A stretch of 64,000 nt of DNA, from contig PLNW01000056.1 in the NCBI GenBank assembly GCA_003142855.1, forward strand, positions 1 to 64,000, in the 5' to 3' direction. The position numbers and the translations under genes were made by a program. This stretch comes from Myxococcales bacterium. GTDB taxonomy: Bacteria > Myxococcota_A > Polyangia > Fen-1088. The notes under the pieces were generated by a model. The model was not told the DNA's origin and ran no database searches. It worked only from the letters and a program-made list of their open reading frames with translations. Below are positions 46,801 to 52,841 of the stretch, piece after piece (position 1 is the stretch's first letter; each line of letters opens with the position of its first letter).

Positions 46801-47804
46801 ACACGCCGAATGGCGATCTTCAGAGCAAGACCGACACGACCACCGGCCAGGTGACGACCTACGCCTACGATGCACAGGGAAACCTCCGCCATGTCGACCT
46901 CGCCGACGGCCGGACTATCGACTACCTCGTCGACTCTAGAAACCGTCGCGTGGGCAAGAAAGTCAACGGCTCAGTGGCAAGGAAGTGGCTCTACAGAGAC
47001 CAGCTCAAGCCAGCCGCGGAGTTTGACGGGGCTGGAACGCTCCTCGCCCGATACACCGACGGTGTGACCATCAAAGGAAGCTCGTCCTATCGGGTCGTCG
47101 CCGACCATCTTGGAACTCCACGGCTGCTTGTGAACAGTGCCACAGGTGCCATCGCCCAGCGCTTGGACGTCGACGAATGGGGGCAGGTGATTGCCGACAG
47201 TAGCGTAGGGTTTCAGGTCTTCGGATTCGGGGGCGGCCTATACGATCCCGATACCGGCCTGGTGCGATTCGGAGCGAGAGACTATGACCCCGTGGTGGGG
47301 AGGTGGACGGCGAAAGATCCGATTCGATTCGAAGGTGGACAGGGAAGTTTGTACGTGTACCTGGCCAACGACCCGCTTTCATCCAGGGATCCGACTGGAC
47401 TGGACGTTTGGCTCTGCCATAAACCAGCAAACATCAACTTCACTCCGACCCAACAATGGTGGGCTTCGCACCTCGGCATCGATACGAATCACTACTGGAT
47501 TAAGACGGATACCACCGAGTTCGGAATGGGACCTGCCCCCGGTGCCGCGGACGCATGGGGAGCTCCGACGGTTCAGAAGGACCAGAGCGGCTCGTCCACG
47601 AATTCCGCTGCTGTCTGCGAAAAGCAGCCTCAGGTCGACGAAGGGTGTGTCAATTCCTTCTACAGCCCTGGTACAGACACCGGCGCGTGGACTTGGCCGA
47701 TCAACTATTGCAAGCCGTACGCGAACAACGTCCTCAACATGTGTACAGTCGGGTCAGACAACATGTCCTCTCCGACTAGCAACGGCGCGGGGAATTCTCT
47801 GTGA
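40623..47804 (+). CDS. giant RHS locus, segment 4: RCC1, teneurin-like modules, RHS core, C-terminal tip
   Basis: The open frame starts at 40623; true coding starts about 40735. Three RCC1 repeats complete the second set of seven, then five myxococcus-type Cys repeats (ECDDGNTIDGDGCSAQC) and three CRR units. A TTR/carboxypeptidase-regulatory-like domain (IRGRIITRDGAALSGVKVTI; DGGYDLVVNGGG) is followed by a plug-like region (ERIPILGTPLTLNYRSNR to GLGGWTIDANHTYDP), an NHL-type propeller (GPDGAIYVADPSLHCVLRI), dozens of YD repeats (YDANGNRTSV) and the RHS core (YDPDTGLVRFGARDYDP; DPTGL). The 133-aa tip after DPTGL is unrelated to the core. Its His in NHYWIKTDTTEFGMG and Cys in NYCKPYANNVLNMC suggest a permuted papain-like fold. 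Confidence 0.85.
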   Translation: MVLGWKLDRPAWEWHHGRQCRTGTDRGSTLDWPGARGGEYSCGIQQDKTLWCWGANGSGQLGNGTDLETPSPQQVPGEGWKAVSAGDDHTCGVREDGTLWCWGGNWAGQLGDGTTSDSSSPVQVLETGWVSVAAGSYHTCGLKSDGTLWCWGANWSGQLGSQGSAASNVPVKVGEDACGAPICGDGRRDWGAEACDDGNTTSGDGCSAQCQQEFCGDGVLQPALGEQCDDGNTLSGDGCDWMCRREICGDGILEGFEECDDGNTIDGDGCSAQCRQEYCGDGILQPALGEQCDDGNFINGDGCDWNCLREICGDGVLEGNEECDDGNTIDGDGCSVTCKVERCHGVVCKGDQCHSAGTCDPATGICSAPVLPDGTACDDGSLCTQGDACQGGVCVGTIAVACGPPDQCHQPGACVPATGTCAYMPKPDGVPCNDNNSCTQVDSCESGICVGSNLISCGAGSQCQIEGICDPATGGCLFPGKADGTACDDGDDRTASDACHAGVCIGIPALPPPVTANLADTLAFIYQGASPSQTGVVTGTIQKNRAAGIRGRIITRDGAALSGVKVTIADHPEFGVAVSRVDGGYDLVVNGGGTLIVQMVKSGYLSVDRRVEVGWQGFGHVEDVVMIQLDPQVTVVDLTQPVLQVAAGSVVTDSDGSRQATVLVPPGTLATMDLPNGTTMPLSTLSIRATEYTVGDTGPAAMPATLPTTSAYTYAVEYSADEALAAGAKMVHFSQPLYHYLENFLGFQVGVGVPTGYYDRGSHSWVASRDGVVVKILSVAGGTAQLDVNGSGLSATASARQALGVTDAELALLGQRYQPGQTLWRVPISPFTPWDLNWPSFPPDDAEPPDNPDPISDDNPPTDDPDNECGSIIETQNQVLNERIPILGTPLTLNYRSNRVDAAAGVHVKLSGASVPASLETIRLGVEVGGRKFEQDFAPVADLGYDFHWDGRDSLGRWVNGSRPATVTIGYEYPSYYRLITFTDGAMSFGLVFRDPNAEPPARQTITFQQEFKKVAMGTFRARSAGLGGWTIDANHTYDPSRTLWRGDGRRETSEVLGVSSTAASTTTGSDGVNYSVSYEGLGVGPDGTVYYNRYSNQRENSIGKIDPVTGIASQFLWPEFTMTAFAVAPDGSLSYATWPWTTDGRPARIYHVSRAGQLLGRADVPTAYTWPWAADPIVVAMSAGQDGALYYIERPGNLGESNYMPGFVMRMDAGGRSSVVANSDRFYDPEELAVGPDGAIYVADPSLHCVLRIGTNGTIETVAGRQPSQGVQQNGDGGAATAATMVPEDVAVGADGTLYIADGLWDSIRAVKDGVIFTVAGGTSGAASGDGTPALQTSFWPYKVATSPDGSLVVLDGSSGGYRVLRFNSPLPGFQTATFQVASRDQTEVYRFDSSGRHLTTQDSMTGALRYSFGYDESGLLVEITDANGLVTTIERDPDSGLATGIVAPNGQRTSLTMSDDGYLAAVDEPGGAHREFTYDSGGLLQSYKKPNQAVTTFAYDESGRIVSEQMPGGCSWTLTRTGPTPQDPNQPVVVSLTSATGRTRSYSIATDVSGNENRINVAASGLASTSGKTQAGVVSATSADGMTSSTTETPDPRFGMQAPLPATTVVTTPSGTTMTTNVSRAVTVASSGALSSQVDTTTVNGKDFTSTYDAVAHTVTNVSPVGRQTVSTLDDKGRVVQVQAGNLAPTAYAYDSRGRLATVTVGTGTSARVTTFGYDPLDRLSSVTDPLLRVQSYVYDDANRVVGQVFTDGSQVGFSYDANGNVTSVTPPGRPEHDFGYTPADLMSSYTPPAVAATGATTYEHNLDKQPTVVHRPDGSQSVTTYDSAGRVATVTYPSVSGNVTITRSYSPTTGQLSAMTTSDGQNLAFGYDGRLPTSTTWAGNVAGSVSRTYNNDFRLVSESVNGANSVSFGYDNDGLLTSVDGVTIVHDSTNGSISDTALGQVTDHRTYDGFGSLATYEAKFGMTSLYSVSYVPDSLGRVAQKTETIQGATTVWSYSYDQAGNLWQVMQNGALTATYLYDANGNRTSVTTPSGTQAATYDVQDRLLTYGNLTYAYTPNGDLQSKTDTTTGQVTTYAYDAQGNLRHVDLADGRTIDYLVDSRNRRVGKKVNGSVARKWLYRDQLKPAAEFDGAGTLLARYTDGVTIKGSSSYRVVADHLGTPRLLVNSATGAIAQRLDVDEWGQVIADSSVGFQVFGFGGGLYDPDTGLVRFGARDYDPVVGRWTAKDPIRFEGGQGSLYVYLANDPLSSRDPTGLDVWLCHKPANINFTPTQQWWASHLGIDTNHYWIKTDTTEFGMGPAPGAADAWGAPTVQKDQSGSSTNSAAVCEKQPQVDEGCVNSFYSPGTDTGAWTWPINYCKPYANNVLNMCTVGSDNMSSPTSNGAGNSL
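40729..40737 (+). repeat. nine-G homopolymer at a frame break
   Basis: Nine consecutive G residues lie exactly where the RCC1 frame of the giant gene changes. With seven or ten Gs the frame reads on into EYSCGIQQDK; with nine it does not. Either a sequencing length error or a phase-variable tract would explain this. Confidence 0.75.
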
Positions 47805-48133
47805 GGTGGATTCGCCCGCGGATCGCGATCGCCGTACTGGCGTTGGGTGTTCTCGCGGCAGTGAGTGGCTGGCTCGTCGTGGGGATCAACATGGGCGCTG
47901 CTGCCTTTCATGCTGAGCGATGTGTTTCCCCAGCAGGGAAGCTCGACCCTGGGTGTGTGGCAAAGCCTCCTCCTGACTGGCTGACCAACCTCGGTGGTGG
48001 ATTGTGCGTGGGAGGAGTGGCTTTGGCTGTGGTTGGCCTTGGCGGACTCTTCCTAGGCCTGCTGTTCCGGCCTGCCAAAACAGCAACGGGCACAGAGGTG
48101 AGCTCATCTCGACAACCGGGCCAAGAGCGGTGA
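47801..48133 (+). CDS. two-helix membrane protein, candidate immunity protein
   Basis: A protein of 110 aa with a GTG start that overlaps the RHS stop codon (GTGA) and a GGGGAA element 7-12 nt upstream, so it is translationally coupled to the giant gene. Two strong hydrophobic helices lie at about residues 8-30 and 65-90, separated by a loop with two Cys (AERCVSPAGKLDPGCVAKPP) that probably faces the periplasm; the C-terminus is polar. Position directly after the RHS tip is the rule for immunity genes of polymorphic toxins. I recognise no named immunity family, so the role is inferred from position alone. Confidence 0.7.
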   Translation: MRWIRPRIAIAVLALGVLAAVSGWLVVGINMGAAAFHAERCVSPAGKLDPGCVAKPPPDWLTNLGGGLCVGGVALAVVGLGGLFLGLLFRPAKTATGTEVSSSRQPGQER

Positions 48134-48347
48134 CGTCGCCCAATGTTTGGTGCGCCTGTAGGGGACCAGCGATTCTGAACCGCCAAAAGTAGCGAGAAAT
48201 TGGCATCGGAACAGGGCGCCGCTGCACTTGGGACGTGCGCGGACGGGCTTCGCGCATGTGTCTCTGGTTGGGATCAGCTCCGGGAAGCACGGCCCTGGCA
48301 GACTGCGTCCGCGCGTCGCGGGCGCGACACCGGGGTGTCTTATGTAC

Positions 48348-48572
48348 TCAGGCCGCGCGCAGATCGACGATCAGCAAGTGGCCCTTGCCGTCGAGATGGG
48401 CGAGAACCAGCACAAGGTGCGTGCCCTTGCGCGCTCGCAGCTTGTGTTTCCGCGTGGGGTACTTCCGTCGCGTCTCGAACCGTGGCCCGACATGCGCCTG
48501 CTGGACGCCGCGGTAGATTTCGTCGGGCGTGGCGCCGTGCAAGCCCTCGTGGGGACGGAACTCGTTGTACCA
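48348..48572 (-). pseudogene. C-terminal remnant of an integrase-type (rve/DDE) transposase
   Basis: The reverse frame reads TWYNEFRPHEGLHGATPDEI, then YRG and a basic tail KYPTRKHKLRARKG before VLAHLDGKGHLLIVDLRAA and a stop. The WYNEFRPHEGL-x-G-x-TPDE pattern is the end of IS3/IS481-like integrase-core transposases. No DDE upstream part or terminal repeats are seen, so only the 3' end survives. The remaining gap 48134-48628 shows nothing else. Confidence 0.6.
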
Positions 48573-48628
48573 GGTCGCAGAGGAAAGAAAGATGAGATCA
48601 GCGAAGAAGTGAAGGGGAGGCCCTCGTC

Positions 48629-49921
48629 CTACTTGCGTGCCTGTACCGGCGCCGGGGTGGGTTCCGCGTCTTCGGCGGCCAGCTCGGCTAGCACGCGCAG
48701 GGCAGCCTCGCGGCGGGCAAGGCGGCCGTCAACCGCAACCGGAACGGGGGTCACACCGGGCAGGCGCATGCCGTTGTCGTTTTCCTGGTTGTCTTGCTCG
48801 GCAGGACTAGGCGGTTTGGGAGTGGCGTGCACGGTCCTTGCCGGCGGTCCTTTTGACTGAGACGCGCTGCGAGGCTTTTCGGCTGCGACTGAGGGCTGCG
48901 CGGGCGTTTTACGTGCAGCCGGCGCGGGCGGCGCGGACGAGGACGCCCGGAAAGCCGGGATGACGTCCTTGAGAAGATGCTCACGCTCGGCGCGCTCCTT
49001 GGCGATGACATCCTGAAAAACCGCCTGCATCAGCTCGACCACGCGGGCCGGATCGGTCCGCGGCGCCACCTTGGCGATGACGTCCGACAAGGCGAGGCGA
49101 AACTCCTCGGCGCTCTGAAAGCGCTGCTGGCGGTCGGGGGCCAGGGCGCGCAGCACGACCTGGTCCAGCTCGGGCGCAATCCACGGGGCGCGTATCGAGG
49201 GTGGCGTGGGCTTGGGGTGACGGACCAGCGCCAGGCCGGCCGATGGATCCAGGCCCGAGATGGGCAGGTACTGCTGCCCGGTGAGAAGCTCCCACAGCAC
49301 GATGGCCAGGGTGTACACGTCGGTGCGCCCGTCGGCCTCCTCGCCGCGGGCCTGCTCGGGCGCCAGGTAGGCGGCGCGGCCGAACACCACCCCGGGCTGG
49401 GTCTTTTCCTGTTTGAGCACGCTGCGCGCCAGCCCGAAGTCGGTGAGCTTCACGTCGCCGTTGTAGCCGAGCAAGATGTTGGGCGGCGCGATATCCCGGT
49501 GAACCAACTTGAGATCGCCGTAGCTGTGCACGTAGGCCAGCACGCGCGCCACCTCACGCGCCACGTGCAACGCGACCTCGATAGGGATGCGTTGCCGCTG
49601 GCGCACGCATCGGTTCCACACCTCGCGCAGGTCCTTGCCCTCGACCATCTCCATGGCGATGTAGAATTCGCCTTCCACCTCGCCGGCATCGAAGGTATTG
49701 ACCAGCGCCGAGTGACTGAGGCGCAGCACCACCTTGGCCTCGTCGAGAAAGCGCTTGGCCTTGCTGGGGTCGGCCTTTTCCGCCAGCACCTTCTTGATCA
49801 CGCAGAGCTTTTCGAAGCCGCCGATCTGGCCCAGGCCGGCCATGTAGATTTCGCCCATTCCCCCCTTGGCCAGCGGGCGCAACAGCAGGTACTTGCCGAA
49901 GTGGCGTGGAAACGCACTCAT
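48629..49921 (-). CDS. Ser/Thr protein kinase (soluble)
   Basis: A protein of 430 aa. The kinase domain spans residues about 8-265: [14 protein letters not shown] (Gly loop), [11 protein letters not shown] (Lys), [12 protein letters not shown] (catalytic loop) and [10 protein letters not shown]. All are intact. No transmembrane helix; the C-terminal 130 residues are Ala/Pro-rich and end in [20 protein letters not shown]. It starts 14 bp after the tandem-kinase gene on the same strand, so they are cotranscribed. A decayed copy of its 3' end lies near 36.0-36.1 kb. Target unknown. Confidence 0.88.
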   Translation of the reverse strand: MSAFPRHFGKYLLLRPLAKGGMGEIYMAGLGQIGGFEKLCVIKKVLAEKADPSKAKRFLDEAKVVLRLSHSALVNTFDAGEVEGEFYIAMEMVEGKDLREVWNRCVRQRQRIPIEVALHVAREVARVLAYVHSYGDLKLVHRDIAPPNILLGYNGDVKLTDFGLARSVLKQEKTQPGVVFGRAAYLAPEQARGEEADGRTDVYTLAIVLWELLTGQQYLPISGLDPSAGLALVRHPKPTPPSIRAPWIAPELDQVVLRALAPDRQQRFQSAEEFRLALSDVIAKVAPRTDPARVVELMQAVFQDVIAKERAEREHLLKDVIPAFRASSSAPPAPAARKTPAQPSVAAEKPRSASQSKGPPARTVHATPKPPSPAEQDNQENDNGMRLPGVTPVPVAVDGRLARREAALRVLAELAAEDAEPTPAPVQARK

Positions 49922-49935
49922 GGCGCGACGATCAT

Positions 49936-52764
49936 CTAGTTGCCCCGGCGCTGGATCAGATCCAGGTTCTGCCGGGCAGTCCGGTTGTCGGCGTCCAGCT
50001 TGAGCGCCTCTTCGTAGGCCTTGCGCGCCTCGGAGAACTTCTCCAGGCGGAAGTAGGCGTCGCCCAGCACCACGCGGGCCTCGGCCCCGCCCCCCGCGCG
50101 TGCGCCTTCGCGCGCCCGATTGACAGCCTCCTGGTAGTCGTGCTTCTGAAATGCGATCTTGGCCAACCCCACCAGGGCGGGCCCGCGGTTCTTGCCCGAG
50201 TGGACCAGCTGCTCGAAGGCCGCTTGGGCCTCGTCGAAACGCTGCGCCCGCAGAAAATCGCGAGCGTCCTGCAAGAGCTTGCGGTCTTTCTCCTGGGCTG
50301 CGCTGAGCGCGTTGCGGGCAGCTCTGGCGCGTGGGCTGGCCTGGCGCTTGGGATTCTCCTCGCTGGGGACTGATTCAGTGCTGGCCTGGGATTCTCCTGC
50401 GTCGGGCTCTTCAGCATCCGACGGGCTCTGCGCGTCCGGGGCCTCCTCCGCCTCACCGGCCCCGGCCGGCACCAGCGAGTTGGCCTCGCCCGCATCGGCG
50501 GCCGGCACCGGCGACTGCGTACATCCTCTCGCCAGCAGGATCCAGAGCAGCGCCCCGACACCGGCTCCTCCCGCCAACAGCCAACGCCAGGATCGGACCA
50601 GAGCGCGCAGGCGGCCCGCGACAGTGAGGGCTTGTCCGTGGGCCGCTGATTGGTCATAGCGCGTGCCGAGGGTCGGCCGCCTGGTAACCAGCACCGGCGC
50701 TGGCGTCACCGACAGGGCAAGCTCGACTTCGTGGATCTCGCGCGCCAACTCGGCCATGCTCTGCGGCCGATCGCCCGGATTGCGGGCCATGGCTTTTTCC
50801 ACCAGGGCCACCACCGGCGCGGGCACATCGGGTCTCAGCTCGAGGATGGGTTGCGGCGGCTGGTTGGCCTTCTTGTGCAAGATCTCCATGACGTTTTCGC
50901 CGTCATAGGGGGGCACGCCGGTCAGCATCTCGTAGAGGATCGAGCCCACCGCGTAGATGTCGGAGCGCGGATCGGCGGGATGACCCGCGGCCTGTTCGGG
51001 AGCCATGTATTCGGGCGTGCCCATGGCCACACCGGGGCGGGTCAGGCGTTTGCCGATGCGCGGGCTGTCGTCGATTTCGTCGCTCTTGGCGATGCCGAAA
51101 TCGAGCACCTTGACTAGGTCGGGCGCTGCGGCCACGCCTTCCGTGGGCGACTGCACCCCGTGCCCACTGGGCGTGCGCACACTCGACGGGCCCACCAGCA
51201 GGATGTTTTCCGGCTTGAGATCGCGGTGGATGACGCCGGCATCGTGGGCTGCCTGCAGCGCCGCACACATCTGCTCGGTGATGCGCAGGGCGTGGTTGAT
51301 GGCTAACGGCCCCTCGCGGTGGATAAGCAAGCCCAGCTCGATCCCCTCGATGTACTCCATCACGAAGAACAGCGAACCTTCGGGCGTGGTGCCGAAGTCG
51401 GTCACGTTGACCACGTTGGGGTGCTCGATGCGCGAGGCCGCGCGCGCCTCGCGCCGGAAGCGCTCGACCAGATCGGGGGTGCGCGAGTAGGCCGGGTGCA
51501 GGACCTTGACCGCCACACGCTTGCCGATTTCGATGTGCTCGGCCTCGTACACGCGCCCCATGCCCCCCTCGCCGCGCAGGCGCTTGATGTGATAGCGCCC
51601 GGCCAGAAGGGCGCCCACCATGCGCGATCCCTCCTCGGACAAGCGGCTGGCTTCGGGGGGCACTTCGGGCTTGCCCCGTCGGCCCAGCGGCGCGGTATCG
51701 GCTCGATCGCCGCGTGCCGCCGTCTCAGCCGCCACCGGCGTAATCGCGTTGGTTTGGCTGTCGCCGGCCGCATCGAGCAGCGCCGAGGCGCTGGCCATGA
51801 GCGCCTGACGTTCCTCGCGCTCCCGCGCGATGATGTCCCCGAACAGCTCGCGCATGAAGTGCGCCACCTGATGCCCATCCATGGCGGGGGCGTTCCTGGC
51901 CAGGAAGGCGGCCAGATCCGTGCGCAACTCCTCGCCAGTCTGGTAGCGCTCTTCGGGCTTCGCCGCCAGCGCCTTCATGGTGATGGCATCCAGCTCGGGC
52001 GGAACGCGGATGGCGCGCTTCGAGGGGGGCACGATCTGCGGGTGCCGCACCCGTTCCAACAAGTCGTCCTGGTCCTGCCCCACGCCCTCCGGGGCCCGCG
52101 CGCCGGCGGAGAAGAGTTGTCGGCCGGTGAGCAACTCCCACAGGATGACGCCGGCGGAATAGATGTCGCAGCGACCGTCGAGCGCTTCCGCGCGCGCCTG
52201 TTCCGGCGCCATGTAGCTGACCTTGCCGAAGATCACGCCGGGCGCGGTCTTCTCCAGTTTCAGCGTGGACGTGGCCAGGCCGAAGTCGGTTAGCTTGACC
52301 TCACCCGAATAGGAAAGCAGCACGTTGGGTGGCGATACGTCGCGGTGGACCAGGCGGAGCCCTTCGAAGCTGTGCGCATAGGCCAGGCCCCGCACCAGCT
52401 CCTTGACGATGTGGGCGGCCACCGGCAGCGGGAAGGCGATGCCCTTCTGGGCGCAGCGGTTCCACACCGCGCGCAGATCTTTGCCCTCGACAAATTCCAT
52501 GGCGAGGTAGATCTCGCCATGGACCTGGCCGGCATCGAAGACACCGACCAAGTTCCCGTGGGTGAGGCGCACCACCACCTTGGCTTCGTCCTTGAAGCGC
52601 TGGACGTAGCTTCGGCCTGCCAGGTGGGGCAGGGCGGTCTTGACCGCGCACAGCTTTTCCAGACCCCGCTGCCCGTGCACCGCTAGATAGAGTGCTCCCA
52701 TGCCCCCGCGAGCCAGGGGCTTTACTAATACATACCCGCCGAAGCGTCGCGGAAAACCGTCCAT
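49936..52764 (-). CDS. tandem Ser/Thr kinase with two complete kinase domains, TM helix and TPRs
   Basis: A protein of 942 aa. Kinase domain 1 (about 8-275) has PLARGGMGALYLAV, CAVKTALPH, HRDVSPPNVLLS and LTDFGLATS, and is closest in style to the next kinase in the operon. Kinase domain 2 (about 385-690) has LRGEGGMGRVYEAEH, VAVKVLHPAY, HRDLKPENILLV and VLDFGIAKS. Both keep the catalytic Lys, Asp and DFG. A single helix (about 718-738, WLLAGGAGVGALLWILLARG) is followed by an acidic linker and C-terminal TPR-like helices (RLEKFSEARKAYEEALKLDA). Two active-looking domains in one chain is uncommon and could allow mutual phosphorylation. Confidence 0.9.
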   Translation of the reverse strand: MDGFPRRFGGYVLVKPLARGGMGALYLAVHGQRGLEKLCAVKTALPHLAGRSYVQRFKDEAKVVVRLTHGNLVGVFDAGQVHGEIYLAMEFVEGKDLRAVWNRCAQKGIAFPLPVAAHIVKELVRGLAYAHSFEGLRLVHRDVSPPNVLLSYSGEVKLTDFGLATSTLKLEKTAPGVIFGKVSYMAPEQARAEALDGRCDIYSAGVILWELLTGRQLFSAGARAPEGVGQDQDDLLERVRHPQIVPPSKRAIRVPPELDAITMKALAAKPEERYQTGEELRTDLAAFLARNAPAMDGHQVAHFMRELFGDIIAREREERQALMASASALLDAAGDSQTNAITPVAAETAARGDRADTAPLGRRGKPEVPPEASRLSEEGSRMVGALLAGRYHIKRLRGEGGMGRVYEAEHIEIGKRVAVKVLHPAYSRTPDLVERFRREARAASRIEHPNVVNVTDFGTTPEGSLFFVMEYIEGIELGLLIHREGPLAINHALRITEQMCAALQAAHDAGVIHRDLKPENILLVGPSSVRTPSGHGVQSPTEGVAAAPDLVKVLDFGIAKSDEIDDSPRIGKRLTRPGVAMGTPEYMAPEQAAGHPADPRSDIYAVGSILYEMLTGVPPYDGENVMEILHKKANQPPQPILELRPDVPAPVVALVEKAMARNPGDRPQSMAELAREIHEVELALSVTPAPVLVTRRPTLGTRYDQSAAHGQALTVAGRLRALVRSWRWLLAGGAGVGALLWILLARGCTQSPVPAADAGEANSLVPAGAGEAEEAPDAQSPSDAEEPDAGESQASTESVPSEENPKRQASPRARAARNALSAAQEKDRKLLQDARDFLRAQRFDEAQAAFEQLVHSGKNRGPALVGLAKIAFQKHDYQEAVNRAREGARAGGGAEARVVLGDAYFRLEKFSEARKAYEEALKLDADNRTARQNLDLIQRRGN

Positions 52765-52841
52765 GGACAGCAGCGTGCTTAACCGGCGATCTTATTGGAA
52801 TTAGGTCGAAATTCCTAGGAGCGAGTGCAGAAAACTTCGTA

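Larger units (their letters stand above)
36786..47804 (+). other. giant RCC1 / teneurin-like RHS toxin locus, interrupted by three frameshifts
   Basis: About 11 kb reads as one protein (roughly 3,670 aa) if three frame changes near 37020, 39170 and 40729-40737 are repaired. Order: membrane/lipoprotein signal; short beta domain; six cysteine-rich CRR units with DQCH (37310-38480); five RCC1 repeats, then two more (38490-39490); one myxococcus-type Cys repeat and three CRR units (39515-40100); four RCC1 repeats, then three more (40130-41130); five Cys repeats and three CRR units (41150-42150); TTR-like domain (42260-42510); plug-like region (43240-43770); NHL propeller (43815-44750); YD/RHS shell (44760-47110); RHS core to DPTGL (47100-47402); 133-aa tip. 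Domain continuity across each break shows that the segments were one gene. Confidence 0.8.
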
